Below, piece after piece: positions 1-13,000 of a stretch of DNA of 64,000 bases (position 1 is the first letter of the stretch; each line of letters begins with the position of its first letter). The notes below the pieces were generated by a model that was not told where the DNA came from, made no database searches, and saw only the letters and a list, made by a program, of their open reading frames with translations. Origin of the DNA: Ahaetulla prasina (Eukaryota; Chordata; Lepidosauria; Squamata; Colubridae); assembly GCF_028640845.1 (NCBI RefSeq), contig NC_080546.1:57857409-57921408 (forward strand), read 5' to 3'. The position numbers were made by a program, and so were the translations under genes.

Positions 1-780
1 TAAAATTAAAAACTTCCCAATGTAACATATGAGTATGAAACAATTTAAAGATGTTTATTCATTTCCACAATTCCTTGGATATTTCTCACCCGAATAAATC
101 ACATTTACGACTGTTTTACATCAACTTTAATCTCCAAAGTATCATTTATAAGGCTTCAAATCATAAAAATGTGTATTTTTATATAGCAACTAAATGGTCT
201 CCATCTGTTCTGCTGATCTTAAAATGTGTCAGGTATCTAGCACTAAAATATTTGCTAGTCAAAATCTCAAAATCTTATTTATTTATTTGAATAACTTTTT
301 ATCAAAATATCTTTTACTTTATCACGCACGATGACTGCTGAAATATATTGCTGCTATTATCACAGATAAATATTAAAATTATCTGCATGTATTTAAGATA
401 TGTTAAAAACAATGTATATATACAATATGTGTAAAAGACTTGCACACTTTACTAACGGCATATACATATTTTTCTTAGGTACAATATGCAAGTCCCAGCT
501 AAAATATTTTCAACAAAATATAAAATATAGTCATTGAGCCTGTTCTTTAAAATTATATATCATTTAACCTAATGCCAAAAACGTTTGTTACAAAAATAGA
601 CTGTGGGTACATTAATGTTGCCCCATATTGAGTTATTTGTAATAAAATGATACATATCAATGGCACACATATATACAAAATATATATTTTTAAAAAGGAA
701 CAGTTTAAATAATTTCAATCCCAAACAGAACAAAAAAGATCCAGAGTTCTAAAAAAGTTCATGGACACACATAATTAGTT
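1..780 (-). other. CEP44 3' untranslated region (probable)
   Basis: AT-rich, mostly single-copy sequence directly downstream of the CEP44 stop on the minus strand, with no repeat or open frame that I can name. Candidate AATAAA signals on the minus strand lie at 78-87 bases either side of position 280 (278-283 and 282-287) and at 54-59. Which one is used, and whether the UTR runs past the window edge, cannot be told from sequence. Confidence 0.55.
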
Positions 781-856
781 TCAGCTCTCTGGTTGAATAG
801 AATACTCTGAAGAAGTGTTACGTGAAATCTTCAATAATTCTGAAGTTTCCTCAACC
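781..856 (-). other. CEP44: CEP44 terminal coding exon with diverged tail
   Basis: This exon was found by phase, not by an ATG. After the acceptor TTAAG|G at 857-858, the first base completes the split ATG codon from the preceding 38-nt exon. The frame then reads [10 protein letters not shown], which lines up with the family motif MFEETAELLK. It continues about 15 residues beyond the motif to a TGA at 781-783. The family tail that I recall is shorter and ends in a different sequence. The acceptor's pyrimidine tract is weak, so an RNA read across 857/3842 would be the test. Confidence 0.75.
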
Positions 857-3800
857 CTTAAGACATAAAATACGTAAACAAAGTTAAATGACTTTTTCAA
901 AATTTAAAAACAGTAGCAATTTTGTATCTACATTAAAAATTGGTAAATTTATAAAAATATGATGAACAGACATATTCCATTATGTTAAATGATTTTTACT
1001 TTTCCAATTCAATAACACAATAACAATAACAGGGGCCTCTGGTGGCTCAACAGACTAATGCAGTCTGTTATTAACAGCAGCTGCTTGCAATTACTGCAGG
1101 TTCAAGTCCCACCAGGCCCAAGGTTGACTCAGCCTGCCATCCTTTATAAGGTAGGTAAAATGAGGACCCAGATTGTTGGGGGCAATAAGTTGATTTTGTA
1201 TATAATATACAAATGGATGAAGACTATTGCTTGACATGGTGTAAGCCGCCCTGAGTCTTCGGAGAAGGGCGGGGTATAAATGCAAATAAAAAAAAACCAC
1301 TTTAAATATTTCTTAGTAGAAAGTTAAAAATTATGAGTTTTTTTAAAAAAAATAGACTTTCCAACAAAACATCACTGCTTTTTCAAATCAGATTACTACT
1401 TAATCCAAGATTACATTTTTCAATCTTGAAAATTTTAGGCGGTTCAGTTTTGGGTTGAAATATATCCCGGGGAGAGGAATTTCTTTATTTATTTTATTTA
1501 TTTATTATTTAAATTTTTATACCGCCCTTCTCCCGAAGGACTCAGGGCGGTTCACAGCCAGATAAAAAATATTCTTGGCTGATGCATTGTCCAGGAAGCC
1601 GCACTATAACAGCAGCAGGGAAGACATGGTACATACCATGGTACCAATGCCTCAACACATGGCTCGCTTGGCCACTCAGACACAGGGATGATCCCGATGT
1701 AGGGAGGGGTGGACAATAAAACCTGCTCATATAAACAGCCCTGCTCACCAACCCCTGGTTCCAAGCAAACCGGGAACTACTCATGCAGCGAAACAGCCCA
1801 AAATATACATTCCTGACACCCAGCATACGGCAATGCCATGATGCCTGGTCTGCTGGACATTTTGAGTTCCTGAAAACTCTCCACTTGACGAATTGGCAGT
1901 TTTGGTGGCCTTGGATGAAAAGAGACTTGGAAGACTACGTCCGGAGCTGCGCTGCTGTGCCACCATGCATCTGTGTCACCATGAAGAAGCAGCCTCTTAC
2001 AATCTGTGGTGAACCCCACCTGACCATGTGAGGAATTGGCCATGGACTTCATTGTGGAACTCCCAGAAAACCATGGCAACGCCATGATCTGGATAGTGAA
2101 TGACCTTTTTTCGAAGCAAGCCCACTTTGTGGCCTGTCCCAGTCTCCTGAAGGCCCAAAAACTAGAGAAACTGTTCATTGTCAACATTTATCACCTGCAT
2201 GGCGGTGCCAAGGAGGATCATCTCTGATCAGGAGGTACAGTTTATTGCTAGGTTTTGGAGAGAATTCTTGAAAATGGTGGTGTGCTCCCAGGGCCTTCCA
2301 AAACTGACATTCTGCTTTTCACCCAGCCACCAATGGAGCAGCCAAGAAAGCCAATATAGTGGTGGACCTCTGCTGTGGTGGGTACCAACAGACTGACTGG
2401 ACTGAGTTACTACCATTCGCAGAGGTGGCCTATAACAACACAGTGCATAGCAGCACCGGGTTCACCCCCTTCCAGATAGCAAATTGAGTTTGTCCCGATA
2501 CCAGAGTGCCCTCAGGAAGTCCCCGCTGAAGTGAGCTTGAACGAGTGGCTTGCTGGCATGCAACAAGTGTGGGAATATGTCTGGGGGCTTTACGGACAGC
2601 AGCAGAGGCCTACTAAGTGCAAGCAGATAAAAAGTGTAGTCCGCAAGCCCCATTTCACATTGGTGAACAAGCGTATCTCTCCATAAAGTACCTCAAGCTC
2701 AAGGTACCTTGCCGAAAACTAGCCCCAAAGTTCTTATGGCCATTTCTCATTGTGAGAGTCATCAATCCAGTCATGGTGGAACTCAAACTCCCTCAACTAT
2801 TGGGTAAAACTCACTCAGTATTCTATAGCAGCCTACTATGCCCAGTGAAAACAGCAACCATACGGGGACCCCAAGCCATACAAGTGGGAGGTGAGCTCCA
2901 CTATGAGGTAGAATGGATCTTGGACTACTGTAGGCACAGGGTCCTACTACAGTATTTAGTGAAATGGAAGGGGTATCATGTCAGAAGCTTTGTGGGTGAG
3001 AAGCAAGGATTTAAGAGCATCCCAGTTGGTGAAACGGTTTCATCAACAAAAACCAAGCAAACTGGGTGGAGAGGGCGCTGGTACCCAGGAGACATCTCAT
3101 GATATCCTTTGCCTTCCAGGTGTCATCCCCATGGTAGAGGGGCCACATGTCAGCCCATGGGTCGCCAGTTAGCCCAGGATTGCCATTTGTGTGGGGAAGG
3201 AGAGCTGCCAGCTAGAACGTGCATCAAAGCCCGCCAATAACCATGCCCACAGAACACCCACATACCACCCAGATGAGCCACGCAGAAGGCATACATGCTG
3301 TGGGCTCCCTGCCGAGCTGCAGAGAGGGCAGGCACATCTACAAGCAGCCTGCCATGTCTACGGAGCCCTTAGATGGTCAACTGAGCCGCGGGCTTCACAA
3401 ACAGCTGATGCACGGCAGAACATACAAGTGGCAGAGAGCACGCAGGAACAGGGAGCCTGGCATGCCAGAAAAGAGCATGGTGTGCTGTATAAGAAGCTCG
3501 GATGCTGCAAAGACGTGGGCAAATTAGCGGCATGTGAAGGGTGGGAAGTATATGGGGCAGGGCCTGGGGGTGGAACTGCGGGGGGTGAGGTAGAGAGCCT
3601 TTAGGGGTGGAGGGTTAAACCACACTCACTTTGTTTTCATTGTTTGTCACTCCGTACCGGGTTTCTAGCTTGCAAGGTAAAAAGTACCCAATTAACTTTG
3701 TTGTCTGCATTTCTTGTCTGCTAAAAGCCGGAACGTGACACTGATATTGGTTTAACCAAGGTCCATTAAATTGTTTTCAGTATTCTGCATCCACATTTGA

Positions 3801-3999
3801 AATCTTATTTGCTAAAAAATAATACTGGATCATCTTACTTACATTTTGCTTATTCTTTCCATTTTTTGAATTGTTGTTTCCTACAATTTAAAAGCAAGAG
3901 TTTTCACTTTGTACACTTGGATTACCAAAGACAAATAAAATCACAAACTTTCTATAGGTCTGTAGTGTGTGTGTGTGTGCGTGTGTGTGTGTGTGTGTC

Positions 4000-4037
<38 letters not shown>

Positions 4038-7000
4038 AGTTTTAACTTACCTCTGACACATCATCATTAGCAGCCAAGGCTTTGGGAGATGGATCTGCAG
4101 ATACAGATGAATTATATCCAGATGACTGATGAGGACTGTCTGGCAATTCTACTTCCTCTTTATCTGTGAATAAACTCACTTTTTAAAGATCAGCCTTGCC
4201 TTTACACATTTTAATCATATAGTCTGATTTACAAAATATATTCATAAAAGAAACTGATAAGAACTTGTAAAACAATATTCTCAGGTGAATTCAGAGGTAA
4301 ATATTATAATGTAAATTATTACAGTATTATAATGAATGCAACATGATAAATTACTTTATACGCAACGTAAACCTTTTATAGAAAGAGTTCAAAGAAATAC
4401 AATTTACAAGATGTGCATCTGTAATTTTTCTGCCTATGTTAAGAAAGTTTTTGAGGTAGATACAAGTAGTTTTTTTTAAAAAAAAAAACCTATATATTGA
4501 GAAAATAATAGTTAATTCTGTCTAAAGGGAGAAAGCATGTGAAACTTTCTGATTGATCTCAGAGCTTAGATACAGCATCTGTATTTTATTATACTTCAAA
4601 ACTTTTTCAAATGCCATCCACAAAAATTAATTTATAGGTTGATACTTCACAGACTACAGGGACTCACTGTGTGGTGGCTTAGTGGCTAAGATGCTGAGCT
4701 TGTCAATCAGAAAGGTTGGCAGTTCTGTGGTTCAAATCCCTAGTGCCGCGTAACAGGGTGAGCTCCCGTTACTTGTCCCAGCTTCTGCCAACCTAGCAGT
4801 TCAAAAGCACGTAAAAAATGCAAGTAGAAAAATAGGGACCACCATGGTGGGAAGATAACAGCATTCCATGCGCCTTTGACATTTAGTCATGCCAGCCACA
4901 TGACCACGGAGACGTCTTCGGACAGCGCTGGCTCTTCGGCTTTGAAACGGAGATGAGCACTGCCCCCTAGAGTCGGGAACAACTAGCACATATGTGCGAG
5001 GGGAACCTTTACCTTTACTTCTACAGAAGTACTAAAGCTTACTATCAAAATATAATGCTTTAGAGAAAAGGAAAATTCAATTTTCAATAAAAATACTAAA
5101 CAAAATAGTTGAAACCACAGACAGATTAAATTTGTTTCTGATCCAGAATCTTTATCTGAAAGAATGTAACAGAACATATTCGTCAGAAATTTTTATTTTT
5201 CTTCTCTGAAAATCTTATTACAAACATTGAAATAATTAAATTCTAAATCACTAAAGTTGCTAAATAACAATAAGACAGTATTTAAAAAGTGACTACACTA
5301 TATGCCATAGTAAATAAAATTCAGTTTGACTAAATTTCTATGCAATATAACATATTTAAATAGATAGTACTTTAGTAAAAAAACAAACAAACTGAAAAAC
5401 AGACTGAGGAAAGTTGCAAAAGTACTTACCAAAAGACGGAGTCGTGTTTCTGCTAGAAGAATCTTCTTCACTCACTTTATTTAATGCTGTAGATAAATCA
5501 GCCTGAAATTGAAAAATATTTTACCATTAATAACTCATGAATTATTCTGAAAAACTAGTTATTTTGAAGTTTTCAGTTCTACTTCTGCAATAACTAAGTT
5601 ATATTATAATCATTTTTATAAATATTAGTAGCATACTCAATAGCCTTAACTTTCAAAAATTATCATTAATTCAGGAATCAAATTCTTAGGTATATAAATC
5701 CAATCTTCCTATTTTACTGCAGTTACAGTATCACAATCCATGAATTGGTATTACGTGATTAACATAACCTTGAAACCCTGAATTGAAACACTATCTAACC
5801 TGAGATAAAGTGTTATTTTTGTAGATCATGTTTCAAATCGGAGTACATCAAATATAGTAACAACTGCTTATTGCTCATCTCATCAAAAATTCAGTACTAT
5901 ACTACTGACATTTGATAGTATAACATTCATGGATTAGATCTACTTCTTTTTTTCTAAGGTACAAAAGAGTTACTGGGATATTTTTGGTACAAATTCAAAA
6001 TTAAAAAAAACAAAGTAAACACTAAGAGAGCCAGAAGGGTATAATAGTTAAGGTGGAAGACTATGAGCAGGGAGAAACAGTTTCTAATTCTCCTTCAGGC
6101 ACAGAACCCAGCTGAGAGTCACTCTCTTTTAATGGTATAAGACTCTGTGACTAGCCAACTGATAAACAAACTATCCCTTGCAAAACCAATCACTCCCTGA
6201 AACCATGTAGGGCAAACACTAAGAAAAGCAACAATGATCCTATCTTGAACACGAAAATAATGCCTCTTTGTTATACATTCTTTAGTTCGAATTTACAATT
6301 TTAAAATAATGCTTTGAGAAGCAGAAACCTGTATGTGTTTTAGCATAACACTATAAATGTATTAAAAATCAAATAAATTACTTAAAATAGACAAATTTCA
6401 AATAATACAGAAAAGTGATAAATAGCCAACAGCAGAATTCCATACATTAACAATTATATTCATTAATATGAAGTAATAGTAAATGTACAAATAAGAGCAG
6501 CAATTGGAATAGTTACTGTTTTCAGTAGTTTCTATAGGCTTTCCATTATAATTGAAAAAAAATAGTATTTTAGAAAGTTGTCTTTGGAAAAGAATGAACA
6601 TTCTTTTGATAACCTCATGCAGTATAAAATAGGGAGAGTGTGTGCTATCTGAATTAATAGCTAAGCCAGATAACCCTTAAAAATGTAATATTAAATATTT
6701 CTAATTTTTAACACAGAAGAAAGTACATAATAAATACTGTTTTGGATTGAAGCAACAGTTGTGTTTCAAGGAGGAGGATGCGGCTCAAAAGGTTATTCCA
6801 CTCATTCTCTTCTATAACAATTTTTCCTTGCAGTTTCTTCTCTAAGATCTGTAACTTTTCGTCCACACTGCTCAATGAATGAAACTTTTGCTGCAGTTCA
6901 GCAAGTTGACTCTTCAAGTCTTCTAATTCATTGTTCTTCTTTACAACCTGAAAATAATATAATTTTCATTCACTATAGTCATAGCACAAATTTAGATTTT

Positions 7001-10000
7001 TACTAATTACATGAAACATGTAAAGACCTCCACATGAAATCAGAAAGCATATCCACAGTGCTGGTTCATTCACTAGAACCTTGTGCACTAGAATAGAATA
7101 GAATAGAATTTTATTGGCCAAGTGTGATTGGACACACAAGGAATTTGTCTTGGTGCATATGCTCTCAGTGTACATAAAAGAAAAGATACGTTCATCAAGG
7201 TACAACATTTACAACACAATTGATGATCAATATATCAATATAAATCATAAGGATTGCCAGCAACAAGTTATAGTCATACAGTCATAAGTGGAAAGAGATT
7301 GGTGATGGGAACTATGAAACGATTAATAGTAGTGCAGATTCAGTAAATAGTCTGACAGTGTTGAGGGAATTATTTGTTTAGCAGAGTGATGGCCTTCGGG
7401 AAAAAACTGTTCTTGTGTCTAGTTGTTCTGGTGTGCAGTGCTCTATAGCGTCGTTTTGAGGGTAGGAGTTGAAACAGTTTATGTCCAGGATGCGAGGGAT
7501 CTGCAAATATTTTCACGGCCCGCTTCTTGATTCGCAGTATACAGGTCCTCAATGGAAGGCAAGTTGGTAGCAATTATTTTTCTGCAGTTCTAATTATCCT
7601 CTGAAGTCTGTGTTTTTCTTGTTGGGTTGCAGAACCGAACCAGACAGTTATAGAGGTGCAAATGACAGACTCAATAATTCCTCTGTAGAATTGGATCAGC
7701 AGCTCCTTGGGCAGTTTGAGCTTACTGAGTTGGCGCAGAAAGAACATTCTTTGTTGTCCTTTTTAATGATGTTTTGATGTTAGCTGTCCATTTGAGATCT
7801 TGCGATATGATAGAACCCAGAAATTTGAAGGTTTCTACTGTTGATACTGTGTTGTCAAGTATTGTGAGAGGTGGAAGTATGGAAGGGTTTTTCCTAAAGT
7901 CTACCACCATTTCTACGGTTTTGAGTGTGTTCAGTTCCAGATTGTTTTGGTTGCACCACAAGGCTAGTCGTTCGACCTCTCGTCTATATGCGGATTCGTC
8001 ATTGTCTCGAATGAGACCAATCACTGTTGTGTCATCTGCGAACTTCAGTAGCTTAACAAATGGATCATTGGAGATGCAGTCATTGGTATACAGAGAGAAG
8101 AGAAGTGGGGAGAGCACACAGCCTTGGGGGGCCCCTGTTCTAATTGTACAGGTATTTGATGTGATCTTGCTTAGCTTCACCTGCTGCTTCCTGTTTGTTA
8201 GGAAGCTTGTGATCCACTTACAAGTCTGTTCCGGTACCTGTAGCTGGTTTAGCTTAGTTAGAAGAATGTCTGGAATGATGGTATTGAATGCTGAACTAAA
8301 GTCTACAAAAAGGACCCTTGCATAGGTCTTTGGAGACTCAAGATGTTGTAGGATGTAGTGCAGAGCCATATTAACAGCATCATCTGTTGATCTATTTGCT
8401 CGGTATGCAAATTGCAAGGGGTCTAAGAGCGGATTCGTGATGGTTTTCAGGTAGGAAAGCACTAGCCTTTCAAAGGTTTTCATGACTACAGATGTTAGAG
8501 CAACTGGTCTGTAGTCATTCAGTTCCTTGATGGTGGGCTTCTTCGCACTGGGATGATGGTAGAGCGTTTGAAGCAAGAAGGAACATAGCACATCTCTAGT
8601 GATTTATTGAAAATATGGGTGAAGATGGGGCCAATTGGTCAGCACAGACTTTTAAGCAAGAAGGAGTTATCTTGTCTGGGCCTGGAGCTTTTCCTGGCTT
8701 TTGTCTGTGAAATAGGTCCTGCACTTCCTTTTCTGTGATCACTAGGGGTTGTGAACCCAATGAAATGGGGTCAGTTGTAGGAGGCTTGGCTGTTGTTGGT
8801 GTGTCTGAGATGGGGTTGTGGAGATAGGTGGCTGTAGTTTCCTTTCAAACCTGCAGTAAAACTCATTCAGGTCATCTGCCAGTTGTTGATTACCTTCAGC
8901 CTGGGAAGGAGGTTTGCCATAGCCGGTGATATTTTTAAGAGTTTTCCACATGTTTGCTGGTTCATTTGCTGAAAATTGATTCTTTAGCTTTTCAGAGTAG
9001 CTTCTTTTTGCTGCTCTTATCTCCCTTGTTAGTGCATTTCTGGCCTGATTGTACAGCATTTTATCACCTTTTCTGTAGGCTTCCTCTTTGGAATGTCGTA
9101 GCTGCTTAAGTTTAGGTGTAAACCAAGGTTTGTTATTACTGTGTATTCGCAAGTTCCTTGTGGGTACACATAGGTCTTCACAGAAGCTGACATATGATGT
9201 TACAGTATCTGTGAGTTCATCCAGGTCTGCAGAGGTATCTTTAAAAATATTCCAATCAGTGCAGTCAAAACATGCCTGTAGCTTTAATTCTGATTCCTCC
9301 GTCCAGGTTTTCACTGATTTAATTATTGGTTTTATGGCTTTAAGTCTTTGCCTGTAAGCAGGTACAAGGTGAATCATGCAATGATCAGAGTACCAGCTGC
9401 ACGTGGTAAAGACCGATAGGCATCTTTTAGTGTTGTGTAGCAGTGGTCTAGAGTATTCTTGCCTCTGGTGGGACAATTGACATGCTGAAAGTATTTTGGT
9501 AGTTCTTTCCTTAAGTTTGCCTTGTTTAGATCGCCCAAAACAATGGCCAGTGAATCAGGGTGTTTGGCTTCAGCCTCCATGATTTGGTCAGCTAGAGTTC
9601 GTCTAGCACTATCACTAGCACTCACACCACACAACCTATATGTAACAAGAAGACTGGTGAAAGTTCTAATAATTCACATATAATGTGTTCCCAGTTCAGA
9701 TTTGATTTTAGATCTGCTCTGTAGAAGGAAGGATAGTTAGTAAAACATTCAATACCTGACATACATTGCCTGAAAGACATAACTGATATAAAATATTATA
9801 TTTTCATTGATCCCATGGCTGAGTTACATTGGAGTGCAGCTGGACTTCCACAGGACAAAAGTGGTGAGTGGGAAAAGGTGATTATTTTTGTCATATTTCA
9901 TCTTTTTTTTCTGCACCATAAAATTGCCTTATCAAAGCAACAAAACTTATAAAACTCTAGAACTAATTCTTTATATTTATTCATTAGACATAATCAATTT

Positions 10001-13000
10001 ATTCAGTTCAAAATAGTAATGCAAAAACTTTTTATCTAAATAGCTTTATTCATATTAATGTTTATTCAATTATGATTTGTTTCCTAGTACTACTACAAAC
10101 ACTGGTTTTCAAATGTCATTTTAACAAGCAGAATTGGCCTAAGAAAATAAGAATGGACTTACCTGTACATCTATATTATCCAAGACATCAGTGTCATGGT
10201 CCAAAACTTCAACCTTATTTACAATGTAATCTTTCACTTCCTGTGTTTCACTGATGAATTCTTCAGGGATATGCATGTTAGTTGCACTTTTATGACGTTC
10301 TATTTGAGGTTTCTGTGCATGTAAAAGACCCCACCCAAAGTAATAGTAAAAGATGTATTAAACAAAATCTATTCAATTAAAAAGCATTTTGATTTAATGT
10401 ATTCTGTGGTATATATTTGCACTGATACTCACTAGAAATACTTGCCTTCCTTAATATTACACAGACAGGTAATCTCAAGCCTCAAGGGCAAAATGGGCCC
10501 TCTTTTTGATTGAACATCAGTCCCATTTGTATAATTGTGAGAATCAGTTTAAGTTTCAAGTTCATAAATTCATAAATTTCACAAAGTATGTGGTTCGTAA
10601 TTTCACAGAGTATGTGGTTAGTGATAGATATAATTTCTTAATATGTTTTCTTCAGAAAATTTATTTTAATTTTTTTAAAAAACTCATTCATAATTGAGAA
10701 ATCCACTACAGTCAAATATCATATCCTGCTCATATTAGGGATTGAAAAACAGCCAACAAACAATACGCTAATAAAAGAGAGCCCATTTAAAAAATATCAA
10801 TTATAATTGTTCCTTTTAATCTCTGTCTCTGCTGTCCATTAATCAGATTAGAGTGGAATAGAAATGTCAATTCTTCTAGGCAGCAATCATTGTATGATGG
10901 TCCTCATTCAGTGAAAAATAATCCATTAGCAGATGTTAATATAAGATAAGAGATGACAGAATTGTCAGATTCAATGGTTTGGGAGAGGGGGGAAATAGAT
11001 CAATAAATCTTCATTCTATTATTTCAATCATTGATTGATATACTGAAGTCTCTACACAAATTTCTTAAACTTAAGGTGCATAGAAACCTTAGAACATAGA
11101 ACAGATATAAATTATGAACAATCCACACGTTGATAATCCACCACTAATCATAACAACATTATTTTGTCTGTTTTTTGAGCCTTGGTGGCGCAGGGGTTAG
11201 AGTGCAGTATTGCAGGCTACTTCTGCTGACTGCCAGCTGCCTGCAATTTGGCAGATCAAATCTCACCAGGCTCAAGGTTGACTCAGCCTTCCATCGTTCC
11301 AAGGTGGGTAAAATGAGCATCCAAATTGTTGGGGGCAATATGCTGACTCCGTAAACCACTTAGAAAGAGCTGTAAAGCCCTGTGAAGCAGTATATAAGTC
11401 TAAGTGCTATTGCTATTTTTACTGTTTTGAATGCTTTTATTTGTAATGCTGGCCTGTGACTGTAATAAAAATTGACTGATTATACTATGAAGATTTGAAA
11501 GTCATCTTACAGTATGAGGATGCAAAGTTAAAAAAAGAAATTATATAATCAGTTCAGTAAAATAGCATAAAGCAGTTAATATCCTCCCTGAACATTAACA
11601 ACAAAACTACTTATGCTGAAAACAGATAAAACATATAAAAATAGTATATGGAAACACCAAAATATCCATTAGGATAAATATTTAAAAATGACATGAAAAA
11701 TATTTAACTCTTATAGTAAAGAATATTGAATATTCCTACCTGCTGCAAATCCACAGTACTGATAGCTACAGTAACAGACTGATTAGAAAAACTTGTGTGG
11801 GATAAAGATTTAACCAAATGGGTTCTCTTTTCTGTTTGGGTTTTTATCTATAAGATATAGAAAGTCAATATCCAGAGTTATGTTAAGAACTACATTTTAT
11901 GCAAGACAGAGTATGTTTATTACATCAGTCTACTGAAATTCAGGATCTTAAAAGTACATGATGGATAATACATCATTCATATCAATCATATCAATACACT
12001 AATAGAATAGCACTGGTCAGCAGATAATATGGGAGGAAGGACAACCATCTCTCCAAAAACTGTTCTGAGAAAAATGAAATATTCTGACAATTTGGAGATA
12101 GGGAATTTTTTTGGGAACTTACATGTACATGTGGAAACTTTCACACACAAAGCTATTAGTACAATAAACTTTTCTCATAAAATTGAATAAATTTACATTA
12201 ATTTAGTAATTATTTTAAACTATTGCAATTTTAACTGCAAGATAGATGTAGAAAAAGAATTTAAATGAAAGAATGAAATAAATAAAATTGTAATGTTCCA
12301 AACATCAGAAAGAAAAAATCTCTAACTTATAGCGTGTTTAGTAAGTGGCATATAAATTAAAAGATAGGCAATGATTTAACTAATAAAAAATTAATAAATG
12401 AAAATGTAAGTTATTAAACAGTACTTCGATATTAACCAGCTTTTTCTTAAAAATGCTAATAAATTTTTTTATATTAACTATTTTTCTTTAAAATGCTAAC
12501 AAAATTAATTTTGAATACCTTATTCATGTTACTGAATTCTTTGTGCCTTTTATAAATGTAACTAATAATATCACAAACAATCTGTATTTTTCTTTCTGCA
12601 AAGCCATATTGAAGGAACTGCTGTTTTGACAGGACTGGTTTGTACTGAAACTGATCACGAAGAAGCTGCAGAGAATAGATTTAAAAAAAGGAATTTATTT
12701 TCATAATACCGGTACTTATATGTCTGCTCAGCTACAGTAGATATGGGGAAGCTCCTTTTCATAAAATTCCAGAGGCCTGCTTCTTTCCATGACCCTTTCT
12801 CTGGGTACAGAGGAATTGCTCTAACTCACTTTCTCTGAACAAAAAAAATTAGCATGTGTCTTTGAGCATAAAGAATAAACAGCCAAATATTCTAGGTCAC
12901 ACTTTGGGGAAGAAAGCATCCTCTGGGTAGAGATGTTAGCTACAGAACAGCATATAGAAATTCAAAGTTAGTGGTCTTATAACACTATGCCATAATGCAG

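Noticed and set aside
3191..3604. 137- and 102-residue frames
   Set aside because: They lie in the putative LTR, overlap each other and show no protein family features.
4671..4745. tRNA-like sequence (also at 1036, 11180 and 32385)
   Set aside because: These are the tRNA-derived heads of SINEs, without a foldable intact tRNA.
7774..8325. 183-residue plus-strand frame
   Set aside because: It is the antisense shadow of the CR1-like LINE reverse transcriptase.
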